Shown: one piece after another, positions 32,815-41,035 of the stretch
How positions within the stretch are numbered: position 1 is the stretch's first letter
Layout of the letters: each line of letters starts with the position of its first letter
Source: Lustribacter sp965277075
GTDB taxonomy: Bacteria > Vulcanimicrobiota > Vulcanimicrobiia > Vulcanimicrobiales > Vulcanimicrobiaceae
Assembly: GCA_965277075.1 (NCBI GenBank)
Contig: OZ255707.1
Span: forward strand, 3,038,001 to 3,102,000
DNA: 64,000 bases
Direction of reading: 5' to 3'
The notes under the pieces: model-generated
Database searches by the model: none
What the model saw: the letters and a program-made list of their open reading frames with translations, nothing else
Told to the model about the DNA's origin: nothing
Program-made: the position numbers and the translations under genes

Positions 32815-33746
32815 CAACGGTAGATGAGGCGGTCGGCCGGAAACGCGTCGAACTTCCCATATTTCGCGCTGACGTCGATCGCGGGTTGAATCGACGCCGC
32901 CGTCAGGGTCTCGCCGAAGTGCGCACGCTCCATGACGGCGACGGTCGCGGGATCGACTTTCGTGTACTTCGCAAGAATCTCGGCGCTCTTCGATTGATTC
33001 GCTTTATTGTTCGCCCAGAGCGCCGTTTCGTGCATCGCGGCGGCGAAGCGCCGGACGAGATCGGGATGGTCCTTTGCCCACGACGCCGTCGTAAACCAAG
33101 CACTTTGCAAAAACTGCTTGGCGATCGCGTTGTGCGAGTATCCGAGGACGCGGACGCTGCTCTTCACGACGGCCAGGAACGGTTCCGAGATGTAGGCTGC
33201 ATCGATTCTGCCGGCCGTCAGCGCGGCCGGCATCGCAGCATACGGCATCTCGAGAAATCGGACCGTCGTTGCGTCGCCGCCGTTTTGATCGATCCACGCG
33301 CGCGGGCTGTACTCGGCCAATGTGCCGAGGCCGGGAACCGCGACGACTTTGCCGGTCAAATCCTTGGCGTTTGCGATCGACGAGGTCGACGGAACGACGA
33401 GCCCGGCGACGGGAGCCGTTGCCGTCCAGATGGCGGCCGGAGCAATCGCGACGAACGGGATGCCTTTAACGTAGCCCTTCGCGAGCGTAACGACATCGGA
33501 ATAGCCGATGTCGAGCGCGTCCGTCGACACGGCGGCGGCGATCGCGCTGCCGTTGGCGCCGGATTGAAACGTCACGTCGAGACCTTGCTTCGCGAAGATG
33601 CCGAGATCTTTTGCAAAATAGACCTCGCCGGCCGAATCGATCGGCGTCGTCAGCACCCTGACGGTCAGATTCTGGGCCTGCCCGGGGGCATCCGGCGCGA
33701 AAACGAGGAGCGCGGAACCGAGCACGCCGGCGATCGCGAGACGCAT
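32814..33746 (-). CDS. NMT1/SsuA-type ABC substrate-binding protein
   Basis: A 310-residue exported protein starting at ATG 33746 (MRLAIAGVLGSALLVFAPDA). VRVLTTPIDSAGEVYFAKDL, GIFAKQGLDVTFQSGANGSA and GKVVAVPGLGTLAEYSPRAW are very like the protein at 8290-9267, so the two are probably paralogues. It is first in an operon with a lipoprotein, an M28 peptidase and a carotenoid oxygenase. It is divergent from another binding-protein gene. No permease is adjacent; the ligand is unknown. Confidence 0.88.
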   Translation of the reverse strand: MRLAIAGVLGSALLVFAPDAPGQAQNLTVRVLTTPIDSAGEVYFAKDLGIFAKQGLDVTFQSGANGSAIAAAVSTDALDIGYSDVVTLAKGYVKGIPFVAIAPAAIWTATAPVAGLVVPSTSSIANAKDLTGKVVAVPGLGTLAEYSPRAWIDQNGGDATTVRFLEMPYAAMPAALTAGRIDAAYISEPFLAVVKSSVRVLGYSHNAIAKQFLQSAWFTTASWAKDHPDLVRRFAAAMHETALWANNKANQSKSAEILAKYTKVDPATVAVMERAHFGETLTAASIQPAIDVSAKYGKFDAFPADRLIYR

Positions 33747-33782
33747 TCGACCCGGGTTCTTACGAAAGCGGAGGCTGCCTGC

Positions 33783-34748
33783 ATGCCCAATTCGAAGCGC
33801 CGCGAAGAAGTCGTGCAAATGAAGCGAGTGCGTTTTGGGGCGTTGTTGACGGCCTTCTCGGCCGCTGCTGCAGCACGCCCGGTAAACGCCGCCGACACGG
33901 TCCGGTTCGCAACGCCGCCGCTCGACGCCGGTGCCGAGTGCTATTACGCAGTGGACATGGGATTTTTCAAGAACGCCGGCATCGACGCGGACGTTCAGCC
34001 GATTGCCAACGGTGCGGCCATCGCATCGGCCGTCGCCTCAGGCGCTGCCGACGTCGGCTTCGCGAATCTCCTGTCGGTCGCCACGGCCTTCAAACGCAAC
34101 GTGCCGCTGACCGTGATCGCGCCGGGCAGCCTCTATCTCGCCGGCGATCCGACGTCGGTGCTGATGGTGCCGAAGAACTCGCCCCTGAAAACGGCCGCCG
34201 ATTTCAACGGAAAAACGCTGGCTGCGTCGGGCCTTGGCACCATCACGCAGTTCGCACCGCGGTTGTGGCTCGATAAGAACGGCGGCGATTCGAGTACGGT
34301 GAAGTTCGTCGAGATGGCTATGCCGCAAATTCTTCCGGCGCTCGCTGCGAACCGGGTCGACGGCGCGATCGTCGTCGAGCCGTTCATCGCGCCGGCGCGA
34401 GCCGATTCGCGCGTGTTCGCAAACGCGTTCGACGCGCTCGGCCAACGTTATCTGATCGGCGTGTACTTTGCGACGACCGCCTGGGCGAAGGCGCATCCCG
34501 ACGTCGTGCTGCGCATCCAGACGGCGCTTGCAAAAACGGCGGAATGGGCCAACAAGAACACCGCGCAGAGCGGCGAGATCTTGGTGAAATACAGTAAGCT
34601 CGATCCGGCCTTGCTCAAGACGATGTTGCGCGTCGTGTACGCTGTGAAGTTCAACGCTGCCGAGATGCAGCCCGTGATCGACCTTGCCGCCCGATTCGGC
34701 GCGATCCCGGCTGCATTTCCCGCCGACCAATTGATCTTTAAGCCGTAA
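33783..34748 (+). CDS. NMT1/SsuA-type ABC substrate-binding protein
   Basis: A 321-residue exported protein. ATG 33783 follows GGAGG by nine bases; ATG 33819 is an alternative. Signal region KRVRFGALLTAFSAAAAARP. The mature start VRFATPPLDAGAECYYAVDM, GFFKNAGIDADVQPIANGAA and GKTLAASGLGTITQFAPRLW mirror the divergent gene at 32814-33746, so these are head-to-head paralogues sharing a 36-base promoter region. It is followed by a dipeptide-type binding protein and an S9 peptidase. Confidence 0.88.
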   Translation: MPNSKRREEVVQMKRVRFGALLTAFSAAAAARPVNAADTVRFATPPLDAGAECYYAVDMGFFKNAGIDADVQPIANGAAIASAVASGAADVGFANLLSVATAFKRNVPLTVIAPGSLYLAGDPTSVLMVPKNSPLKTAADFNGKTLAASGLGTITQFAPRLWLDKNGGDSSTVKFVEMAMPQILPALAANRVDGAIVVEPFIAPARADSRVFANAFDALGQRYLIGVYFATTAWAKAHPDVVLRIQTALAKTAEWANKNTAQSGEILVKYSKLDPALLKTMLRVVYAVKFNAAEMQPVIDLAARFGAIPAAFPADQLIFKP

Positions 34749-34757
34749 ACGCACGAC

Positions 34758-36389
34758 ATGACGTATCGTTTGCCTGCCGCGCTTGCTGTCGTCACCGCCA
34801 TTGTATCGCTCGTGTTCCCGCGTCTCGTTCACGCCGCGGACTCAACACCGGCGGCGGCCACGGCGCCGTTGCGGCTCACGTCATTCGGTGATCCGCATTC
34901 GCTGATGCCGATTCTCGCGACGGTTGCGACCGAAGGCGACATCGACGCGATGCTGTACGATTCGCTCGTCACCTACGACGGTGCGAACGTCCCGCATCCC
35001 AGATTGGCCGCCGAGGTGCCGACGCCGGCGAATCACGGGATCTCGGCGGACGGAAAGACGTTCACGTTTCACTTGCGGCGGAACGTGAAGTGGCAAGACG
35101 GTGCTCCGTTTACCGCAGCCGACGTCGTGTTCACGATGCACGCGATTCTCGATCCGAAGAATGTCGTCGCAAACCGCTCGCTCTATACGGACATTGAGCG
35201 GGTCGATGCGGTCGATCGTTATACGGTCGCATTCCACCTACGAAATCGCAAAGCGTCGTTCATGGTCGTCGTCGGTGACGGCTATCCGATCATGCCGGCA
35301 CATTTGCTCGCGAAAACAGGGAACTTGGCAACAGATGCGCTGAACGGCCAACCCGTCGGGACGGGCCCGTACCGGCTCGTCCGTTGGAACCGCGGCGAAC
35401 GCCTCGAATTCGAAGCGAACCCGGAGTACTTCCTCGGCCCACCAAAATTCGAGCGAATTACGATTCGCATCATTCCGGATTCGAATACGGAGAGCATCGC
35501 GCTGCGGCAGCACGAGATCGATTTCGCGGCCGTGGACTCGTCGGGCTACAACCAGTTGATCGACGCAACCGGCATCGTGCGCAAAACGGAACCATACAAC
35601 GACTTCATCGCGTATGCGATGAACGAGCGGCGGCCGCTTCTGCGCGATCGGCGGGTTCGGCTGGCGATTACGAAGGCGGTTGACCGCGACGCGATCACGC
35701 GCACCGTTACCTTCGGCACCGGAACGCCGGCGTACGGCGACCTGCCGTTTTTCATGTACGACGGTCACGTGCCGGCGCGCTGGAAGTCATTCGATCCGGC
35801 CGCCGCGATGCAACTCCTGGAGGAAGCCGGCTGGAAGGTCGGTTCAGACGGCATCCGGGTGAAAGGCGGGAACGCTCTCCGGCTCCAGATCATTTCGTTT
35901 AGCGGCAGCGCGTCCGGAACGAGCGCCGGCGTCCAAATCCAGCAGATGCTGCGACGCGTCGGCATCGACACCGAATTCAAGTCGTTCTCGCCGTCGCTGT
36001 ACTACTCGCCGGCGTCGGCCGGCGGCCCTGTTTCATCCGGCGATTTCGACCTTGCGTCGTACACGTTCCAAGGCGGCGCCGATCCGACGAACGATGAGTT
36101 GTACTCGTGCGCGGGGCGGCTCCCCAACGGCTTCAACGCAGCAAATTATTGCAATCCCAAGATGGAGTCGCTGCAAGCGGCGGCGGAACGCGAATACAAT
36201 CCAGGCCGGCGCAACAAGATCTTTCAACAGATCGAAGATCTGGCTGTCCAAGATGCGACGTACCTCTTCGTCTACCACACGCCTTACCGCATCGTGCAAA
36301 ATCCGCTGCTGCAACGGCCGACGGCAAGTCAAGGGACGCAATGGTACGACGTCAACACGTGGATGTTTAGCGAAGGCATCGGCCGTTAA
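34758..36389 (+). CDS. Dipeptide/oligopeptide-type (SBP_bac_5) binding protein
   Basis: A 543-residue exported protein (signal LPAALAVVTAIVSLVFPRLV). DGKTFTFHLRRNVKWQDGAP, FTAADVVFTMHAILDPKN and GTGPYRLVRWNRGERLEFEA are the signature of the DppA/OppA cluster C binding proteins. RRVRLAITKAVDRDAITRTV and the C-terminal LFVYHTPYRIV also fit. It would deliver peptides or other compounds to a DppBCDF-like importer, which is not in the window. An S9 peptidase gene follows directly, so peptide use is likely. Confidence 0.92.
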   Translation: MTYRLPAALAVVTAIVSLVFPRLVHAADSTPAAATAPLRLTSFGDPHSLMPILATVATEGDIDAMLYDSLVTYDGANVPHPRLAAEVPTPANHGISADGKTFTFHLRRNVKWQDGAPFTAADVVFTMHAILDPKNVVANRSLYTDIERVDAVDRYTVAFHLRNRKASFMVVVGDGYPIMPAHLLAKTGNLATDALNGQPVGTGPYRLVRWNRGERLEFEANPEYFLGPPKFERITIRIIPDSNTESIALRQHEIDFAAVDSSGYNQLIDATGIVRKTEPYNDFIAYAMNERRPLLRDRRVRLAITKAVDRDAITRTVTFGTGTPAYGDLPFFMYDGHVPARWKSFDPAAAMQLLEEAGWKVGSDGIRVKGGNALRLQIISFSGSASGTSAGVQIQQMLRRVGIDTEFKSFSPSLYYSPASAGGPVSSGDFDLASYTFQGGADPTNDELYSCAGRLPNGFNAANYCNPKMESLQAAAEREYNPGRRNKIFQQIEDLAVQDATYLFVYHTPYRIVQNPLLQRPTASQGTQWYDVNTWMFSEGIGR

Positions 36390-38388
36390 CGGCCGTCTCG
36401 TTCCGAGCGACCTCTACCGATTCGCCGGCGCGTCAGATCCGCAGCTGACGCCCGACGGCCGGACGGTGATCTTCCGCCGCACGACGTTCGATGCCGAAAG
36501 CGACGCGACGGTCAGTTCGCTGTGGCGCGTTGCGGATGACGCGGCAGCGGCGTTCACCGGCGGCACGAACGACCGGATGCCGCGCGTCAGCGCCGACGGC
36601 ACGCAACTTGCGTTCGTTCGTGACATGGACGAGACCACGCGTCTGTGCGCGATGGCGCTCGCCGGCGGTGAAGCGCGTCCGGTCGGCGACGCCTGCGAGC
36701 GGATCACGTCGCTCGCGTGGTCGCCCGACGGAGATTCTCTCGCCTACACGGCCGCGGCTGGGTTCGACGCGGCCACGGCGCACGTCTATCTCGACGAGAA
36801 ATCAGGGGCGCGTCATATTCGCGCGCTCCCGTATAAAGGCGATCTCGACGGTCTGCATGACGGCCGTCGAGCGCAGCTCTTCGTCGTCGACGTTGCCGAC
36901 GGGACGACGCGCCGCCTCACGAGCGGCGATGCGGACATGGGCGCTGCGACCTGGTCGCCGGACGGACGCACGATCGCGTGCAGCATGAGTGCCGCGGCCG
37001 AAGCATCGATGCGCTCCGATATCGTGCTTGTCGACGTCGCGAGCGGGACGACGCGCACGCTCACCGCGCGTGACGGTCCAAACGGCGTGCCGTCCTTCTC
37101 ACCCGGCGGGGGCCAAATCGCGTGGATCGGGCATCGGCACGGCAACGACACGCGTTACAGCGCCGAACTGTTCGTCGCCCGCACGGACGGAACGGAGCAA
37201 CGATCCCTCAGTCTCGCGTTGGATCGTCCCGCTGTAAACACGATCAACGGCGATTTGCGTTCCGGTGGCGCGACGGCTCCGCAATGGTGCAGCGACGACG
37301 AGATCGTCGCGCTGGTGAGCGACGGCGGAAACGCGTCGCTTCGTTCGTTCAACGCGCTTACGGGCGAGGTCGGGTTGTTGGCGGGCGGCGAGCGTGAGAT
37401 ATCGGCGTTTTCACTCGCGGCAAACGGCTGCATGGCCATCGCGTACGCGACGCCGGTCGTTCCGAGTGCCATTGCACTCGTGAGCGCGAGCGGCGAACGG
37501 TGTTTGACCGATCTCAATCCGTGGCTCGCCGAGAAAACGGTCGTCCTGCCGCGTCACCTGCCGGTTTACGCGTCCGACGGCACCGCGCTCGATGCATGGC
37601 TGATCGCGCCGCCGCAACAGGACGGGCCGTTGCCCCTCGTGTTGGAAATCCACGGCGGACCCCACGCGACCTACGGCAACACGTTCTTTTTCGAGTTCCA
37701 AATTTTGGCCGCGTGCGGTTTTGCCGTCGCGTACGGAAATCCGCGAGGTAGCGAGGCCTACGGATTTCGTTTTGCGAGCGCGATTACGGGCGCCTGGGGC
37801 GGTATCGACGCGGCCGACCTTCTCTCGATCCTCGATGCTGTCGTCATAACGGGTGACGTCGACGCGTCGCGCGTCGCGAGCGTCGGCGGTTCCTATGGCG
37901 GCTTCATGACGACGTGGCTGCTCGGCCATACCGATCGCTTCGCGACGGGCGTCTCGATGCGATCGTGCAACGATTTCGTGAGCTTCACCGGTGCAAGCGA
38001 CATCGGATATTTTCTCGAAGCCGAACTTGGGCTCGGTCTCGACGCCAAGGCGATGCGTGAACTGTTCGACCGCTCGCCGATGCGCGCGGTGGAGAACATC
38101 AGCGTTCCGATGCTGATCGTGCACAGCGAGCGCGACTATCGCTGCCCGATCGATCAGGGCGAGCAGTTGTTCAACACGCTGCGCATGTTGGGCAAGAGCG
38201 ACGCTGAGTTCGTGCGTTTCACCGGCGACGGTCACGAACTCTCGCGCAGCGGAAAGCCGCGCCATCGCGTGTTGCGCTTACGCGCGATCGCGCGGTGGCT
38301 GCTGCGGCACATCGGCGGCAACGCGGGTGAATCCGACAATGCGGCAGGCGCTCTCTTTCGTCCGCTCGAGAACGAACCCGCATACTGA
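36382..38388 (+). CDS. S9-family serine peptidase (acylaminoacyl-peptidase type)
   Basis: About 668 residues. The N-terminal beta-propeller begins DLYRFAGASDPQLTPDGRTV and has TolB-like blades (SLAWSPDGDSLAYT, AATWSPDGRTIACS). The catalytic domain has the nucleophile in VASVGGSYGGFMTTWLLG, the aspartate in MLIVHSERDYRCPIDQGEQL and the histidine in GDGHELSRSG. The start is unclear: no ATG, GTG or TTG lies between the preceding gene and the first conserved residues, so a rare start overlapping the previous stop is likely. The upstream in-frame extension is inside the preceding gene and is not coding. Confidence 0.9.
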   Translation, partial: AVNGRLVPSDLYRFAGASDPQLTPDGRTVIFRRTTFDAESDATVSSLWRVADDAAAAFTGGTNDRMPRVSADGTQLAFVRDMDETTRLCAMALAGGEARPVGDACERITSLAWSPDGDSLAYTAAAGFDAATAHVYLDEKSGARHIRALPYKGDLDGLHDGRRAQLFVVDVADGTTRRLTSGDADMGAATWSPDGRTIACSMSAAAEASMRSDIVLVDVASGTTRTLTARDGPNGVPSFSPGGGQIAWIGHRHGNDTRYSAELFVARTDGTEQRSLSLALDRPAVNTINGDLRSGGATAPQWCSDDEIVALVSDGGNASLRSFNALTGEVGLLAGGEREISAFSLAANGCMAIAYATPVVPSAIALVSASGERCLTDLNPWLAEKTVVLPRHLPVYASDGTALDAWLIAPPQQDGPLPLVLEIHGGPHATYGNTFFFEFQILAACGFAVAYGNPRGSEAYGFRFASAITGAWGGIDAADLLSILDAVVITGDVDASRVASVGGSYGGFMTTWLLGHTDRFATGVSMRSCNDFVSFTGASDIGYFLEAELGLGLDAKAMRELFDRSPMRAVENISVPMLIVHSERDYRCPIDQGEQLFNTLRMLGKSDAEFVRFTGDGHELSRSGKPRHRVLRLRAIARWLLRHIGGNAGESDNAAGALFRPLENEPAY

Positions 38389-38412
38389 CGTTATGTCCAG
38401 GCAAACATAGCG
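38389..38412 (+). promoter_or_regulatory. ModE-type Mo-box upstream of modA
   Basis: CGTTATGT (38389-38396), eight bases, then ACATAGCG (38405-38412) form an inverted repeat with one mismatch. It matches the CG(T/C)TATRT-N(6-8)-AYATARCG layout of ModE binding sites, which repress molybdate uptake genes when molybdate is plentiful. It lies immediately after the S9 peptidase stop and 38 bases before modA. Confidence 0.75.
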
Positions 38413-38449
38413 AAGGAAGTCGGTTCGCTTCAAGAAACCAGACCTTTGT

Positions 38450-39232
38450 ATGAAACGATCGCTTTTCGCGTTTGGCGCCGTCGCCGCACTGCTGGTGACG
38501 TTCGCTGCCGGTGCGCACGCCCAAGGCACGGGGAAGATCACGGTGTTCGCAGCTGCCTCGCTGACGGAGGCTTTCAACACGCTCGCCCCCGCGTTTACGA
38601 AAAAAACCGGCGTCGCCGTGACCTATAGCTTCGGCGGCTCCGATACGTTGGTTGCGCAAATCAAGGCGGGCGCCCCGGCCGACGTCTTCGCGTCGGCAAA
38701 CATCGCGCAGATGAAGGCGGCGGCTGACAACGTCGCCGGATCACCCAAGACGTTTGCGAAAAACCGGTTGGTGCTCATCACGCCGAAAGCCGATGCGGTG
38801 AAAGTGAGCGGTCCGGCCGATCTCGCGAAGAGCGGTGTAAAAGTCGTGCTGGCGGCGCCGACCGTTCCGGTCGGCAGCTACGCGCGCGCGACGTTCGCGA
38901 AACTCAGTGGTCAGGCCGGCTATCCGGGCGATTTTCCGACTGCGGTCGAGAAGAACGTCGTCTCGAACGAACTCGACGTAAAGGCCGTGGTGACGAAGAT
39001 TTCCCTCGGTGAGGGTGATGCGGGGGTCGTCTACGCGACGGACGTCACACCGAGCGTCGCCGGGAAGCTCTCCGTCGCTCCGTTCCCGTCAGCCGTTGCA
39101 CCGGACATCGAATATCCCATTGCCGTGTTGAAGGGTGCGACGAATGCGTCCGGTGCGCAGGCCTTCGTCGATTACGTCACGTCGCCCGACGGTCAAAGCG
39201 TTTTGAAGGCGCGCGGATTCATCTCACCGTGA
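38450..39232 (+). CDS. modA: Molybdate ABC transporter substrate-binding protein
   Basis: A 260-residue exported protein (signal RSLFAFGAVAALLVTFAAGA). ITVFAAASLTEAFNTLAPAF, SFGGSDTLVAQIKAGAPADV and KISLGEGDAGVVYATDV match ModA, and the oxyanion-contacting serines of AAAS and the tyrosine of VVYATD are present. It captures molybdate or tungstate for ModBC, which are not adjacent. A Mo-box lies upstream and two molybdenum-related genes follow, so it is the head of a small molybdenum operon. Confidence 0.94.
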   Translation: MKRSLFAFGAVAALLVTFAAGAHAQGTGKITVFAAASLTEAFNTLAPAFTKKTGVAVTYSFGGSDTLVAQIKAGAPADVFASANIAQMKAAADNVAGSPKTFAKNRLVLITPKADAVKVSGPADLAKSGVKVVLAAPTVPVGSYARATFAKLSGQAGYPGDFPTAVEKNVVSNELDVKAVVTKISLGEGDAGVVYATDVTPSVAGKLSVAPFPSAVAPDIEYPIAVLKGATNASGAQAFVDYVTSPDGQSVLKARGFISP

Positions 39233-39726
39233 GAAGCGCGGGCATCGCGTTGCTGAGCTTCGTCGCGGTGCTCGGCTCGTTCGCACCGGCCGATGCGCAG
39301 GAGCGGACGCCGGCGCCCGCTCCGAGTCCGTTTCACCTTCGGGTCGACGCAGCGTCGGTGAGCGGACTACCGCGGAAATCGATCACGGCTACTGATGAGG
39401 GCGGCCGCACGAACACCTACACGGGCGTTTCGCTCGACGATCTCTTGGTGCGCGCCGGAGCCCCGAGCGGGATGGCGGTGCGTGGAAAGGCAATGACGGC
39501 ATATGTGGTCGTCGGCGCAACCGACGGTTATCATGTCGTTTTCGCACTTCCGGAACTCGATGCGTCATACACCGATCATGTCGTGCTGATCGCTGACATG
39601 CGTGATGGAGTGCCGTTTGCTGCGGGCGCGGGCCCGTACCGTCTCATCGTGCCGTTCGACAAGCGCGAAGCGCGATGGGTGCGTTCCGTGACCGACGTGG
39701 AATTCACGACCGTTCCGCAACCATAA
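39229..39726 (+). CDS. Exported molybdopterin-binding-domain-like protein
   Basis: A 165-residue protein with a GTG start overlapping the modA stop and a signal peptide (AGIALLSFVAVLGSFAPADA). GVSLDDLLVRAGAPSGMAVR, TAYVVVGATDGYHVVFALPE and DGVPFAAGAGPYRLIVPFDK match the core of the oxidoreductase molybdopterin-binding domain found in sulfite-oxidase relatives. The cysteine that binds molybdenum in sulfite oxidases is absent, and the protein is a single short domain. It may bind the cofactor loosely or be a non-catalytic relative. Confidence 0.75.
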   Translation: MRSAGIALLSFVAVLGSFAPADAQERTPAPAPSPFHLRVDAASVSGLPRKSITATDEGGRTNTYTGVSLDDLLVRAGAPSGMAVRGKAMTAYVVVGATDGYHVVFALPELDASYTDHVVLIADMRDGVPFAAGAGPYRLIVPFDKREARWVRSVTDVEFTTVPQP

Positions 39727-39737
39727 GGGGATCGTCC

Positions 39738-39941
39738 ATGGAAATCAGCGCCCGTAACCAAATTGCCGGCAAGATCACGGCGACGAAACTCGGTGAGGTG
39801 ATGGCTGAGGTCGTCGTCGACATTCAGCCGGCGACGATTACGGCGGCGATTACCCGCGGGTCGGCCGAAGCGCTCGGACTCAAAGCCGGCGATAACGTCA
39901 CAATCATCATCAAAGCGACGGAAGTCATCATCGGCAAATAG
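39738..39941 (+). CDS. mop: Molbindin (Mop domain, TOBE-type)
   Basis: A 67-residue protein with the single Mop domain: EISARNQIAGKITATKLGEV, ITRGSAEALGLKAGDNVTII and KATEVIIGK. Such proteins form hexamers that bind several molybdate ions for storage or buffering in the cytoplasm. It is preceded by GGGG and an ATG at 39738. Its place behind modA and the Mo-box supports a role in molybdate homeostasis. Confidence 0.92.
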   Translation: MEISARNQIAGKITATKLGEVMAEVVVDIQPATITAAITRGSAEALGLKAGDNVTIIIKATEVIIGK

Positions 39942-39943
39942 CG

Positions 39944-40156
39944 ATGAATTGGCGCGTTGCACTCGGAGCCGCATCGATCGCCGTGGCCGCGATCGGTGCG
40001 GTCGCGGTCGGCGCGCGTGCGATCGGTGCGCTCGCCGTCGGGGCGATCGCGATCGGCCGGCTCGGCCTTGGGCCGACGCACATCGAGCGGCTCGAAATCG
40101 ACGAACTCGTCGTGCATAAACTGACGATCCGCGGGCAGGACGCCCCGCCGAAGTAA
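39944..40156 (+). CDS. Small alanine/glycine-repeat hydrophobic protein
   Basis: A 70-residue protein two bases after the molbindin gene. Residues 5-43 are a near-periodic pattern of five (AIGAV, AVGAR, AIGAL, AVGAI, AIGRL, GLGP) that could form a membrane or beta-helix-like segment. A conserved tail follows: THIERLEIDELVVHKLTI. Short proteins with this pattern are widespread, but no function is established. Confidence 0.7.
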   Translation: MNWRVALGAASIAVAAIGAVAVGARAIGALAVGAIAIGRLGLGPTHIERLEIDELVVHKLTIRGQDAPPK

Positions 40157-40159
40157 CGC

Positions 40160-41035
40160 GTGCCCGAGCCACTCGGCAGGTTCGTTTTCGTGCGCGCGAA
40201 CGGCTTGGATGTCGAGGTGCTCGAAGCCGGAAGCGGCGATCGCCTTGCGCTGTGTTTGCACGGCTTTCCGGAGCATGCCGTGGCGTGGCGGCACCAGATG
40301 CCGGCGCTCCTCGCTCTCGGCTACCGCGTGTGGGCGCCGAACCAGCGCGGATACGGGCGAACGACGCGGCCGCGCGGCGTCGCCGCGTACGATATGCGTT
40401 ATCTGCTTGAGGACGTCGCGGCACTGATCGACGCGTCCGGCGCCCGAAGCGTGACGCTGCTCGGTCACGATTGGGGTGCAGCCGTCGCGTGGTTCTTCGC
40501 AATGCGGCGGGTCCGGCCGCTCGAGCGGCTCGTCGTCATGAACGTTCCACACCCGGCGGTGTTCGCGCGCGTCTTGCGCACGTCGTGGAAGCAGCGACTG
40601 CGCTCGTGGTACATCGTGTTCTTTCAGTTGCCGCTGATTCCGGAATGGCTGCTCGGCCTCGACCGTGCGCGGCCGGTCCTCGACGCGTTCCTTCGCACCG
40701 CGCGGAAGCCGGAGCGGTTCGCGGCCGACGAGTTGGAAACGTATCGCGCGCAGGCGGCCGAACCGGGTGCGTTGCGAGCGATGCTTGCGTGGTACCGTGC
40801 CGCGCCGCGCGGCATCACCGCGCTGCTGCGCGAACCGGTGGCGCCGATCGACGTGCCGACATTGCTGTTGTGGGGCGAAGACGACGTCGCCTTGGGGAAA
40901 GAGACGACGTTCGGAACGGATCGCTACGTGTCGAACCTGCGCATCGAGTATCTTCCCGGGGTGTCGCACTGGCTGCAAGCGGACGCAACCGAACGCGTGA
41001 ACGAGCTGCTAACCGATTATCTCGGCGAGGAGTGA
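40160..41035 (+). CDS. Alpha/beta hydrolase, epoxide-hydrolase-like
   Basis: A 291-residue protein with a GTG start. CLHGFPEHAVAWRHQMPALL, APNQRGYGRTTRP and TLLGHDWGAAVAWFFAMRR carry the oxyanion hole and the nucleophilic aspartate of the GHDWG motif, as in epoxide hydrolases and haloacetate dehalogenases. The histidine near the C-terminus is in LPGVSHWLQAD. It is the last gene of the molybdenum cluster on the plus strand and its last 19 bases overlap the end of motB on the other strand. Confidence 0.88.
   Translation: MPEPLGRFVFVRANGLDVEVLEAGSGDRLALCLHGFPEHAVAWRHQMPALLALGYRVWAPNQRGYGRTTRPRGVAAYDMRYLLEDVAALIDASGARSVTLLGHDWGAAVAWFFAMRRVRPLERLVVMNVPHPAVFARVLRTSWKQRLRSWYIVFFQLPLIPEWLLGLDRARPVLDAFLRTARKPERFAADELETYRAQAAEPGALRAMLAWYRAAPRGITALLREPVAPIDVPTLLLWGEDDVALGKETTFGTDRYVSNLRIEYLPGVSHWLQADATERVNELLTDYLGEE

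Noticed and set aside
36052..36381. N-terminal extension of the S9 peptidase starting at 36052
   Set aside because: It lies inside the end of the dipeptide-binding-protein gene in another frame and has arginine/serine-rich shadow composition.
39229..39726. A complete sulfite oxidase
   Set aside because: It is too short, has no heme domain and lacks the molybdenum-binding cysteine, so only a domain resemblance is claimed.
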